A stretch of 6,756 nucleotides of DNA from Candidatus Bathyarchaeum sp. (GCA_003096235.1 PIXT01000028.1:1-6756), one strand, 5' to 3'; numbered from the stretch's first letter, positions 1 to 5,390 are shown. Numbers and translations: made by a program. Notes: a model not told the origin generated them from the sequence alone.

Positions 1-359
1 CAAGTCCAGACACGTGGCAAATAGATGTTGCCCTAATTCATGTATGGAACGAAGGAGCCGGAAACTGCGAAATTGACCTTGAGCTTCAGTGGACAAACTT
101 GGACTTTCATGAAGTAAACGAAGAACTGTGCATATACATGGGAGATGTCGGTGGAGAGAACCTTAGGGTTGATGTTTGGACAGGATCAGAATGGGATAAT
201 CTGTTCACCAATCTTAACGTTGGATGGAACAACGTGACTGTTTCATCATATTTAACATCTTCAAAATTGACTATCCGATTCGTAGGATCAATAGAAACTG
301 GAGATACAACCCAAGACTTTTGGGCTATAGATGTGGCACTATTGCACACTTGGAGTTAA
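1..359 (+). CDS. C-terminal part of a repeat-containing secreted or cell-surface protein (5' end off the window)
   Basis: The reading frame is open from base 3 to a TAA at 357-359, giving 118 residues with no start in view. An internal ATG at 99 is unlikely to be the true start because coding continues upstream of it. The fragment is rich in W, N, T, D and short beta-strand patterns and has no membrane segment or charged tail. It ends in HTWS, so any anchor or signal must be N-terminal. The motif DTWQIDVALIHVW (residues 3-15) recurs at the very end as DFWAIDVALLHTW, about 100 residues later. The fragment is therefore the end of one module plus one complete module of a tandem array. Two cysteines (about C22 and C43) could form an extracellular disulfide. 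The style resembles jelly-roll-like modules of large archaeal surface proteins; this is recall, not a search. Function is unknown; adhesion or an S-layer-associated role is inference. Confidence 0.75.
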   Translation, partial: SPDTWQIDVALIHVWNEGAGNCEIDLELQWTNLDFHEVNEELCIYMGDVGGENLRVDVWTGSEWDNLFTNLNVGWNNVTVSSYLTSSKLTIRFVGSIETGDTTQDFWAIDVALLHTWS

Positions 360-496
360 ATTCGTTGACAACGTTCTAAATGTCGCGCATATGACTTAGT
401 GTTACATGTCACTGTCTTGCCATACAAACTCGTCAACTTACACCCAACATCTGTTAATCCACAACAAAAAATCACAGATTCGTAACATTGATGGTG

Positions 497-530
497 AACC
501 TATTTATCTCAGTTCAAATAATATTTGTCT
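497..530 (+). promoter_or_regulatory. Possible TATA promoter for the small two-TM protein gene
   Basis: An AT-rich box TATTTAT lies at 501-507 within the 202-base gap between the surface-protein gene and the GTG start at 562. Transcription would begin near 530, leaving an approximately 30-base leader. A GGTGA-like element at 539-543 is rather far (about 18 bases) from the start, so the ribosome-binding signal is weak. The rest of the gap (360-496) shows only short imperfect palindromes, such as CGTTG-A-CAACG at 363-373, and no gene. Confidence 0.35.
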
Positions 531-561
531 CTGATAACGGTGAAGTACCCCACCTGTTGCG

Positions 562-879
562 GTGAATCAAGGTGATGTCGAATTGCGTGTAAAGTCATCT
601 GAAACGTCAGCACTCATTATTCTACTCACAGGCATCATTTTGCTGTTTATAACATTCAGTATAGCATGCATTCATCTTTATGGAGAAATCAATGTCCTGC
701 CTGTTCCTAGCTTCTTATCATCATTCGGAGAAGCTTTATCGCCGCTAATAGAAGCAGCAATCCGCGTTCTATATCTTGGAGTGATGGGATGGATAGCTTC
801 AACAGTAACCGCTAAAGGAATAACTCTTCTACTGCAAGCTAGGTTTCAAAGTAAAAACAGCCTTCGTTCGAACGAATAA
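562..879 (+). CDS. Small two-transmembrane protein, unknown function
   Basis: This encodes 105 residues from a GTG start. An in-frame TGA at 541 rules out a start further upstream. A short polar N-terminus (1-16) precedes a strong hydrophobic segment at about 17-39 (ALIILLTGIILLFITFSIA). An extracytoplasmic-type linker (about 40-58, with several prolines) is followed by a second hydrophobic segment at about 64-82. The protein ends in a basic, polar tail with R94, K98 and R102. The even charge pattern suggests both termini are cytoplasmic. It lies downstream of the surface-protein gene and convergent with the peptidase of the pilus block. I recall small two-TM proteins of this style near archaeal surface and pilus genes, but I do not recognise a named family. 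A 14-base perfect palindrome overlaps its last codons. Confidence 0.75.
   Translation: MNQGDVELRVKSSETSALIILLTGIILLFITFSIACIHLYGEINVLPVPSFLSSFGEALSPLIEAAIRVLYLGVMGWIASTVTAKGITLLLQARFQSKNSLRSNE
863..876. repeat. 14-base perfect palindrome TTCGTTCGAACGAA at the end of the small membrane protein gene
   Basis: The two 7-base halves are exact reverse complements with no spacer. It encodes the last codons of the two-TM protein and overlaps no T tract, so it does not look like an intrinsic terminator. It could be a protein-binding site, or chance. Confidence 0.6.
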
Positions 880-967
880 TCAGAAATGTTCTATGGTGAA
901 AAGTCTTCGTATATGGTACTAGAGAAAAAGTGAACCTGTTTTTCGCAAAGTTCTACGCTTCAATTTT

Positions 968-1762
968 TTATGTAAGGAACGAGCCAAGCAAGAACCATAC
1001 GATATCCCCGTATGCCAATGCAATGATTAAGCCTGCTGTGATAAAGATGAGAAGGGGCAAACCTGGGGTAACCCATACTTCATGTTTTTTCTCATTCATG
1101 TTTTCTCGTATTCGTGCGATAATATCTTCGCGTTCCTCATATTTCGGAAACACCAGTAGCTTTCTCTTTTTCTCCCCCTCATCGGTCAACTCAACATCTT
1201 CAAGAGGAAACATGTGCCCGTTTTCAAGTTTAGACATTTTGACCTTGTAGCCACTTAACAGAGCAAGAATTTTGTGACCAAACGATTCTGTTTGTAAGCC
1301 TTCAAAAACGCCTTCTTTGTTTCTAATCCTCCATAAGAGATTACGGAAGAGCGCATAAAACACGCTGAGTGCACCTAACAAAACACTGTTAGAGAAGATT
1401 GTTATCGGAAAAAGAATAGAAACAAAACCCACAGGTTGTGAAAGAAGGAATTCAGGGTAAACCGGTAAAGCAAGCGCGATACACATGAACGCTTTTGCAT
1501 CTGCGCCTCCAAAACCTCCAACATAAAAGACTGTGATTGCTAAACCTGAAGTTATTGCAAAAGATAGAACATAAGGTACTATGAGTTGAAGCGGCTGAGA
1601 TGAATATGCTAAAATCTGCAATCCTGTTAGGGCAAGAGCTAAAGGACCTAAAATGACCCACACTTTATTGCTTACTTCTCTGGTTTTGTAGTCACTCCAT
1701 GAGGCGTAAATCATGAAGCTGAGACAAAGAATAATTCGAGCGCCATCTAGTATCTGGTTCAA
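968..1762 (-). CDS. A24 family archaeal prepilin/pre-archaellin signal peptidase (FlaK/PibD type)
   Basis: This membrane aspartyl protease would remove the class III signal peptide of pilins or archaellins at the inner face of the membrane. The two catalytic aspartates of the family are visible: D24 in SWSDYKTREVSN after the first TM segment, and D88 in VGGFGGADAKAF, which fits the GxHyD motif. The 264 residues hold about six hydrophobic segments (about 5-22, 33-52, 58-81, 88-106, 110-138 and 232-262). A charged cytoplasmic-type region at about 145-228, followed by the VTPGLPLL segment, fits the archaeal A24 C-terminal domain. The start is TTG, with no better in-frame start: using M17 would leave only seven residues before D24. 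The gene lies 99 bases downstream of a pilin gene on the same strand, so that pilin is the obvious substrate. Whether it also processes other pilins or sugar-binding proteins, as PibD does, cannot be told. The family call is firm; the paralog name is not. Confidence 0.92.
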   Translation of the reverse strand: MNQILDGARIILCLSFMIYASWSDYKTREVSNKVWVILGPLALALTGLQILAYSSQPLQLIVPYVLSFAITSGLAITVFYVGGFGGADAKAFMCIALALPVYPEFLLSQPVGFVSILFPITIFSNSVLLGALSVFYALFRNLLWRIRNKEGVFEGLQTESFGHKILALLSGYKVKMSKLENGHMFPLEDVELTDEGEKKRKLLVFPKYEEREDIIARIRENMNEKKHEVWVTPGLPLLIFITAGLIIALAYGDIVWFLLGSFLT

Positions 1763-1791
1763 GTTAATATCATCTGCCAGCTTATAGATGT

Positions 1792-1815
1792 AAAAAAATA
1801 GAGTATAAAAACTCT
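1792..1815 (-). terminator. Hairpin plus T7 tract after the pilin gene
   Basis: On the minus strand AGAGT (1815-1811) and ACTCT (1804-1800) pair around a 6-base loop and are followed by T7 (1798-1792). It lies about 47 bases after the pilin stop and would separate highly expressed pilin mRNA from peptidase mRNA. The same AT-rich stretch (TTTTTATA) could instead act as a TATA box for the peptidase gene, about 25 bases from a start site near 1781. Confidence 0.5.
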
Positions 1816-1861
1816 GGGTGGTTACTTTTTCTTCCGAAAGATGGGGAATAGAGGGTTTAGT

Positions 1862-2308
1862 TTACGCCTCTTTGCTGAATGGGATTTCAAATCCTTCTTC
1901 GGTGGTAATCTTGAAGTGGTATGTTGTTCCGCTTGCCCAAGTCATTGGTATGGTAACGTTGAGTGTTGAACCTGCTGCAACAATTTTAGAACTAGGGTTA
2001 TATGTTATGCCCGTTTGCGCTGCAAGGCTTGATGTTGAGGTGCCTGCATAGACTGCGTCAACTTCTGCATTGCCAGTTCCAGAGTTTCTTACTATGACTT
2101 CGACGTAGTACACTGGTGTACTTCCAGTTGTGTAGAATCTTACGTTATCGGTTTTTAGTACGGCTCCTGCACTTTCTGTTGTTGATTCAGTGAAGGTCAT
2201 GACCCATGCATAGGTGACTATGACTGCTGCTACTGCGATTACGATTAAGAGGAGCGTAGCAAGGATTGGCGAAATTCCCTTCTTCGATTTTAGAATGCTT
2301 TTCATCAT
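1862..2308 (-). CDS. Archaeal type IV pilin (class III signal peptide, pilin N-terminal domain)
   Basis: This is a structural subunit of an archaeal type IV pilus-like filament. The ATG at 2308 gives 148 residues beginning MMKSILKSKKG-ISPILATLLL. The basic leader ends in KKG, and cleavage is expected between G11 and I12. A continuous hydrophobic helix of about 27 residues (12-38) follows, which would form the filament core. The ISPILATLLLIVIAVA pattern is diagnostic of the archaeal pilin N-terminal family. The remainder (about 45-148) is Thr/Ser/Gly-rich, beta-rich and has one NVT sequon, as expected for a surface-exposed domain. A longer frame opens at TTG 2329, but the ATG at 2308 with GGAG at 2319-2316 and a 7-base spacer gives a normal leader and is preferred. 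The next gene downstream is the A24 peptidase that should process it. No assembly ATPase or TadC-like platform protein is present in the window. Confidence 0.93.
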   Translation of the reverse strand: MMKSILKSKKGISPILATLLLIVIAVAAVIVTYAWVMTFTESTTESAGAVLKTDNVRFYTTGSTPVYYVEVIVRNSGTGNAEVDAVYAGTSTSSLAAQTGITYNPSSKIVAAGSTLNVTIPMTWASGTTYHFKITTEEGFEIPFSKEA

Positions 2309-2362
2309 TCGACTTCTCCTACTCCACAAATTCTGAAGATAAAATATTTAACATCTATGAAC

Positions 2363-2386
2363 CTATAATAAATATTACAAATAGAC
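2363..2386 (-). promoter_or_regulatory. Core promoter region of the pilin gene
   Basis: Two TATA-like boxes are possible on the minus strand: TCTATTTG (2385-2378), directly after the GAAA of the shared palindrome, and TTTATTATA (2371-2363). They predict start sites near 2355 or 2342, giving leaders of about 35-47 bases that include the GGAG ribosome-binding site. I cannot decide between them. Confidence 0.45.
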
Positions 2387-2401
2387 TTTCAATTCAGAAT
2401 C
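2387..2401 (-). promoter_or_regulatory. Candidate operator GATTCTGAATTGAAA upstream of the pilin
   Basis: It contains the inverted repeat ATTC-N-GAAT and matches 13 of 15 bases of the element upstream of the RHH regulator gene (3147-3161), in the same orientation relative to transcription. It sits immediately upstream of the pilin core promoter, where a bound regulator would affect TBP/TFB binding. Function is inference from position and repetition. Confidence 0.45.
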
Positions 2402-2413
2402 CAAACATGTGAG

Positions 2414-2455
2414 TCCAGTATTTATTATGCGTTTATTTGTTTATTTTTGACTGGA
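2414..2455. other. AT-rich spacer flanked by TCCAGT/ACTGGA inverted repeats
   Basis: TCCAGT (2414-2419) and ACTGGA (2450-2455) flank a 30-base T-rich run. The region lies between the end of the regulator gene and the pilin promoter. It may hold the regulator's transcription end, since on the minus strand it is A-rich rather than T-rich only in part. No gene is seen in 2402-2557. Confidence 0.2.
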
Positions 2456-2557
2456 TTATTGGATGAAATATGTTAGACTTTTTGCAACAGACTGTTTTTA
2501 TTACACAATTTCTGAACTAGACTCAACAAAACCTCATCAATTGCATTGACAAACGAT

Positions 2558-3094
2558 TTAGCCAACAATTTCAAAGACAAGAGGCGGAGTTAAGGTCCTA
2601 ACTTCTAAGCTAACTCCAAACAAGCTTTCTATGAATCCACGCAAAAACTCTGAATTGTTGATGAGTGGTGTTCTGATTATCATGAATTTGTTTTTCAGAT
2701 AAAAATCGCCAAAGCCCTGAACACGTAATCTCTTAAAAACTTCGTTCCATCTTTCACGTTTTTCGGTTTCTATATCAATGCTGGCTTCAAGAGAAACTTT
2801 TGCCATTTCTCCAATTTGTTGTCCAGCATCTCTCCATTTCTCTTTGGGGATGTAATTGAGGAGGATGTCAAGGAATTCGACGTTTAGAAATGCTACGCGG
2901 CTGATGCCGATGTAGTATTCTCCAGGGAATTTCCAGTCGTAGATTCGCATGCTTCGGTAAACGTCAAGCATCTTTGATATGAGCGGTTTTATTCCTGGTT
3001 CTCTTCCTTGGTTTATGAGGGAATCGATGTAATCCCGTTCTTCTTCATCCAGAATTATGGTTGTTCTTTTGACTGAACTTTTCTTTGGCACCAA
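2558..3094 (-). CDS. Ribbon-helix-helix regulator with a C-terminal alpha/beta domain of unknown type
   Basis: This is a predicted DNA-binding transcription regulator of 178 residues. Residues about 7-50 fit an RHH/MetJ-Arc fold: a basic beta strand (SSVKRTTIILD), a helix (EEERDYIDSLIN), a turn with G30 and P33-G34, and a second helix (KPLISKMLDVYRSM). Residues 55-178 form a separate domain with an amphipathic helical centre (about 70-125). It ends in a beta-alpha-beta pattern, GFGDFYLKNKFMIIRTPLI then SEFLRGFIESLFGVSLEVRTL. This end loosely recalls V4R-type small-molecule sensor domains, with low confidence. The start may be TTG 3094 or GTG 3091; GAGGG at 3105-3101 serves both with 6- or 9-base spacing. 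The gene has a strong TATA promoter with a palindrome that is repeated at the pilin promoter, so autoregulation and pilin control are attractive inferences. It is divergent from the zinc-ribbon gene. Confidence 0.7.
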   Translation of the reverse strand: MVPKKSSVKRTTIILDEEERDYIDSLINQGREPGIKPLISKMLDVYRSMRIYDWKFPGEYYIGISRVAFLNVEFLDILLNYIPKEKWRDAGQQIGEMAKVSLEASIDIETEKRERWNEVFKRLRVQGFGDFYLKNKFMIIRTPLINNSEFLRGFIESLFGVSLEVRTLTPPLVFEIVG

Positions 3095-3136
3095 AACTTT
3101 CCCTCTGTTCTATACCTATACTATGCTCTGAGGCAT

Positions 3137-3150
3137 ATTTTATATGTTTC
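3137..3150 (-). promoter_or_regulatory. Strong BRE/TATA promoter of the RHH regulator gene
   Basis: On the minus strand CGAAAC (3151-3146) is a good BRE and TATAAAAT (3144-3137) a near-consensus archaeal TATA box. Transcription should start near 3115, giving an approximately 21-base leader that carries the GAGGG ribosome-binding site. Confidence 0.65.
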
Positions 3151-3161
3151 GATTCCGAATC
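3147..3161 (-). promoter_or_regulatory. Candidate operator GATTCGGAATCGAAA overlapping the regulator's BRE
   Basis: GATTC-G-GAATC is an 11-base palindrome with a single central base. Its 3' flank GAAA overlaps the BRE, so an RHH dimer bound here would block TFB. The same element with two changes lies at the pilin promoter (2387-2401). This is the expected architecture for an autorepressor, but binding is inferred. Confidence 0.5.
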
Positions 3162-3249
3162 TTATAGTTAGAAACTTAATGCACCACGTTAACTTAGAAT
3201 CAATATAATTTGATTTGTAAACCGAAAATAGATGCCAAGTTCATAAATG

Positions 3250-3257
3250 TTATTTAC
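3250..3257 (+). promoter_or_regulatory. TATA-like box for the zinc-ribbon gene
   Basis: TTATTTAC lies about 50 bases before the ATG, predicting a start near 3279 and an approximately 27-base leader with GGAAG at 3292-3296 as a modest ribosome-binding site. The match is weaker than that of the divergent regulator promoter. Confidence 0.35.
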
Positions 3258-3305
3258 TAAATGCATGAACATCTTCTTCATTACTCGTAAAGGAAGATTG
3301 AAACT

Positions 3306-3527
3306 ATGGAACCACCTCTGGTGTATAAACTGGATTTGGCTGAACTTCAAGGCGAAGGGGACTTCCCATGTCCTGGGTGTGGAACCGTTATATCTCCTGA
3401 AGACGAAACCGAGGCTGTTTACATAATACTCGACACCAAAGTTAACGGTGAGAACCTAGAAGAACTGGTAATTCAATGTAACCGCTGCAAAAGCAAAATT
3501 TGCTTGGTCGGCTTTAATGTTGAATAA
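3306..3527 (+). CDS. Small zinc-ribbon protein, unknown function
   Basis: This 73-residue protein has two CxxC knuckles, C22-P-G-C25 and C58-N-R-C61, about 33 residues apart, which is the four-cysteine arrangement of a zinc ribbon. C66 is an extra cysteine in the last strand. Residues between the knuckles (about 35-57) are acidic with alternating hydrophobics (AVYIILDTKV, LEELVIQC), consistent with beta strands. There is no membrane segment or separate DNA-binding domain. The ATG start has a GGAAG element about 9 bases upstream. It is the only gene of its transcript, divergent from the RHH regulator and convergent with the radical SAM gene. It could be a rubredoxin-like or nucleic-acid-associated ribbon; the sequence does not decide. 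Confidence 0.75.
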   Translation: MEPPLVYKLDLAELQGEGDFPCPGCGTVISPEDETEAVYIILDTKVNGENLEELVIQCNRCKSKICLVGFNVE

Positions 3528-3597
3528 AATACTTGCGCGTTAATGGAAAATCTTCAACACTAAAGATAGATTTTAAAACTGCAGATTGATGACCGTT

Positions 3598-4227
3598 CTA
3601 CCAAAAGAATGGAATATATTCTCTTACTGCAAATTTGACACCTATTCGTTCTGCAAGTTCCTTAACTTTTGTGATTTCCACTTCAGGGATTGTTACGGCT
3701 GTTGCCTCTATTTGTAATCCTTCTTTGTTAGCCTTTTTGATGAACTCTATGACATTTTCATAGGCGTCTTCGAATATGGGTTTGCAGATTTGGTTGTATG
3801 TTTCCTTGTCGGGTGCATTCAAACTTACGCTTATTTTGTCTACGCCCGCATCCTTTAGCTCCTGCACTACATTTCTTCCTTTGTTAAGCAAGTATGCTTG
3901 ACCATTGGTGTCAACCCTGACAGTCTTCCAATACTGTTTCTTTATTCGTTTAGTTACTTCTAAAACAAGGTCTAGCCGTTCTAAGGGTTCCCCAAAGCCG
4001 CAGAAGACGATTTCGTTCCAATTCTTTTTGTTTATATTTTTCTGCAGCTCTTCCATTACTTCTTTTGTTGTTGGTTCATGTTCCAGTTTAAGGTTAAATT
4101 CTTTGATGCCGTTCTTGAATTTTCTGAAACAAAAGTAGCAGCTGTTGGAGCATTTGTTGGTTACATTCAGGTATACGTTGTTGCCGAGCCAGTAGACTAT
4201 ATTTGGGTTTTTGTTACGGGTCTGCAT
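3598..4227 (-). CDS. Radical SAM protein, TatD-associated type
   Basis: This is a [4Fe-4S]/S-adenosylmethionine radical enzyme of unknown substrate. The cluster motif is C26-S-N-S-C30-Y-F-C33 (CX3CX2C) in NKCSNSCYFC. GFGEP (77-81) is the GGEP-like SAM-binding motif, RVDTNG (104-109) a further SAM-contact strand, and KISVSLNAPD (131-140) a later barrel strand. At 209 residues it is a minimal core with no SPASM or extra cluster domain and ends in REYIPFFW. Length, the YWLGNNVYLNVTNKC start and the RxYxP end match my recall of the TatD-linked radical SAM family (TIGR04038 type). That family is often found beside or fused to TatD-like nucleases; no TatD gene is in the window. The ATG directly follows the TAA of the membrane-protein gene, so translation is probably coupled by re-initiation; there is no separate clear ribosome-binding site. 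Confidence 0.9.
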   Translation of the reverse strand: MQTRNKNPNIVYWLGNNVYLNVTNKCSNSCYFCFRKFKNGIKEFNLKLEHEPTTKEVMEELQKNINKKNWNEIVFCGFGEPLERLDLVLEVTKRIKKQYWKTVRVDTNGQAYLLNKGRNVVQELKDAGVDKISVSLNAPDKETYNQICKPIFEDAYENVIEFIKKANKEGLQIEATAVTIPEVEITKVKELAERIGVKFAVREYIPFFW

Positions 4228-4794
4228 TTACTCTGGATGTATCTGTTCTTCTTCTTGTGTTTTTTCCTCTGTTTCAAGACTGTTTTCCATAATGAAGATG
4301 TCTTCAGGGAAATCGTTACTTTCCATTTTGAGATTTAACAGTTCATCTTTTTTGCGTTTACCGCGAATGTCAAACCAAACCATCATCAGATAGGGCAGTG
4401 ACATGTAACCTGCGGCTAACACTGGATTTTGGAACAATGGTGCTAAGCCAAGGATTTGATCCAGTGGTCCTTGACCGATGTCTGTTACTGCGCCTTGGAT
4501 GATGTTTGCTAAAACTGCTAGTGTTAGGCATACGCCGAATTGAATGAGGACTCCTCTTTGTTTTCCTAGAAGCAATGACGGTATAAACGAAGATAAAAGG
4601 AATATCCATGCGAACGAGTGGATGAATACAATTAGGTCTATTCTGGCAGCCATCCAAACGCCGATTGTTGGTATGTATGTGTTAATTGATGCTGTGACTG
4701 TCTCTACTGTAGTTTGGGTAAAAAGCTGGTAGCTGGTCATTAGTGTCCATGCTACGGAGATGTATACGGGTGTTAGTAAAGTGGCTTTTCCCAA
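4228..4794 (-). CDS. Multi-transmembrane protein with acidic cytoplasmic tail, unknown function
   Basis: This 188-residue protein has hydrophobic segments at about 5-20, 52-76, 83-105 and 121-141, giving four likely TM helices. A Thr-rich loop (about 26-47) lies between the first two. A basic stretch GKRKKDE at about 145-151 marks the cytoplasmic side, followed by a very acidic tail (about 158-188, many E/D) that could contact a partner protein. The TTG start is well supported: GGTGA (4805-4801) stands 6 bases before it, a full archaeal ribosome-binding site. TATA-like GATATAAC lies around 4825-4832. The stop codon abuts the ATG of the radical SAM gene, so the two are one operon, probably with stoichiometric expression. 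I do not recognise the family. It could be the membrane anchor or substrate carrier for the radical SAM enzyme (inference). Confidence 0.8.
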   Translation of the reverse strand: MGKATLLTPVYISVAWTLMTSYQLFTQTTVETVTASINTYIPTIGVWMAARIDLIVFIHSFAWIFLLSSFIPSLLLGKQRGVLIQFGVCLTLAVLANIIQGAVTDIGQGPLDQILGLAPLFQNPVLAAGYMSLPYLMMVWFDIRGKRKKDELLNLKMESNDFPEDIFIMENSLETEEKTQEEEQIHPE

Positions 4795-4800
4795 GCACTT

Positions 4801-4832
4801 TCACCTTTTATTTTATTGTACCTTGTTATATC
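4801..4832 (-). promoter_or_regulatory. Promoter and ribosome-binding site of the membrane protein/radical SAM operon
   Basis: On the minus strand GATATAAC (about 4832-4825) is TATA-like, predicting a start near 4804. GGTGA at 4805-4801 is a perfect match to the 16S 3' end complement and fixes the TTG start at 4794. If initiation is at 4804 the ribosome-binding site would be at the mRNA's 5' edge, so the true start may be a few bases upstream. Confidence 0.45.
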
Positions 4833-4889
4833 TTAAGTATTATGGTATACTAATATGTGTTTACGGTTACTACAACTTGATGATAAAAC

Positions 4890-4906
4890 AAAAAAATAGA
4901 AAAAAA
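4890..4906 (-). terminator. Double T7 tract ending the alba/structured-RNA transcript
   Basis: On the minus strand two runs of seven T (4906-4900 and 4896-4890) are separated by three bases. Oligo-T runs are the main archaeal termination signal. They lie 8 bases past the end of the outer stem of the structured segment (4914-5018), consistent with that segment being the 3' part of a transcript read on the minus strand. Confidence 0.6.
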
Positions 4907-4913
4907 TTCGATA

Positions 4914-5018
4914 CTGGATAACAGATCAGCAACTGAACCCTTACAGTGAACAATCAAGAACTCCTTATGGGAGCTCGCGACCTTGTAGCCTTCACTGAGG
5001 CTGCCGTCGGTTATCCGG
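4914..5018 (-). ncRNA. Candidate structured RNA or structured 3' UTR of alba
   Basis: No known RNA family is recognised. The segment is visibly GC-richer than its AT-rich flanks and holds nested complementary blocks. The outer arms are CTGGATAAC (4914-4922) with GTTATCCGG (5010-5018). Next come AGCAAC (4928-4933) with GCTGCC (5000-5005), using G-U pairs on the minus strand, then CAGTGAA (4944-4950) with TTCACTG (4991-4997). The innermost hairpin is GAACTCC (4958-4964) with GGAGCTC (4970-4976) around a 5-base loop. More G-U pairs are gained when read on the minus strand (at least three) than on + (one), and the T7 tracts follow on the minus strand. It begins 31 bases after the alba stop. It lacks convincing C/D boxes or a 3' ACA. 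It may be an independent sRNA or the end of alba mRNA. Confidence 0.5.
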
Positions 5019-5049
5019 AATACGTAGAGAATATGCTAGTGTTTGTTGT

Positions 5050-5346
5050 CTAGCTTCGTTTCAAGGTGATCTCTATTGTCGAAATCATCCTTGAGTTAGT
5101 TTCTCCTTCCCTTGGTGGCATCTCTTCGGTTCCGATTGCGATTTTGTCTACTGTCATTTCTTTGACGAATCTGCGCCTAGCTATTTCAACTGCATCGACT
5201 GCTGTTGTTATTGCTTGTCCTCGCGCTTTTACGGTTACGTCTTTTGTTTCGGATCCGCTGAATGCGGTTACGATGCCGAGTACATAATTCATGGGGGGTT
5301 TTCTTCCTACGTATATTATGTTTGAGTCGCTAGTTTTTTTGCTCAT
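5050..5346 (-). CDS. alba: Alba DNA/RNA-binding chromatin protein
   Basis: Alba is an abundant dimeric archaeal chromatin protein that binds double-stranded DNA and RNA and compacts the chromosome. The 98 residues match the family length. The N-terminal strand and loop NIIYVGRKPPMNYVLGIVTA carries the conserved K/R-K-P-x-M-N-Y-V motif, with K16 at the position of the lysine acetylated in Sulfolobus Alba. The central VTVKARGQAITTAVDAVEIA (about 38-57) is the other hallmark, giving the IF3-C-like fold, and RRRFV completes helix 2. The start is ATG 5346, with GGAG at 5359-5356 and a 9-base spacer. It has its own TATA box and lies downstream of aIF1A on the same strand, a housekeeping-type pairing. 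Its 3' side runs into a structured segment and a double T7 tract. Identification is firm. Confidence 0.97.
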   Translation of the reverse strand: MSKKTSDSNIIYVGRKPPMNYVLGIVTAFSGSETKDVTVKARGQAITTAVDAVEIARRRFVKEMTVDKIAIGTEEMPPREGETNSRMISTIEITLKRS

Positions 5347-5390
5347 TTTGCGATTCTCCGTTGTTTGTGCTGTTATTGTTGGATGGACTA

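Noticed and set aside
107..349. An 80-codon minus-strand frame across the surface-protein fragment.
   Set aside because: The + frame has a clear repeated protein motif at both ends and runs open from the window edge; the minus frame is its shadow.
1452..1661. Open frames antisense or out of frame to the peptidase, pilin, radical SAM, membrane protein, Alba and aIF1A genes, including 930-1250 (+), 1818-2051 (+), 4078-4338 (+) and 6103-6402 (-).
   Set aside because: They overlap firmly identified or better-supported genes, lack ribosome-binding sites and show no family features.
2309..2329. A longer pilin starting at TTG 2329.
   Set aside because: It would place the ribosome-binding site inside the gene and add an unneeded SRRSR-type extension; ATG 2308 with GGAG at 7 bases is the normal arrangement.
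4878..4936. A possible C/D box sRNA on + (TTGATGA near 4878 and CTGA at 4933).
   Set aside because: The first box lacks the purine before TGATGA, the interval is mostly poly-A without guide-like sequence, and no internal D'/C' boxes are seen.
4946..5053. A 35-codon + strand frame (GTG 4946 to TAG 5053) with protein-like composition (inner ATG at 4967).
   Set aside because: It has no ribosome-binding site, overlaps the alba stop codon antisense, and its bases are explained by nested complementary stems. It is kept only as the alternative to the structured-RNA interpretation.
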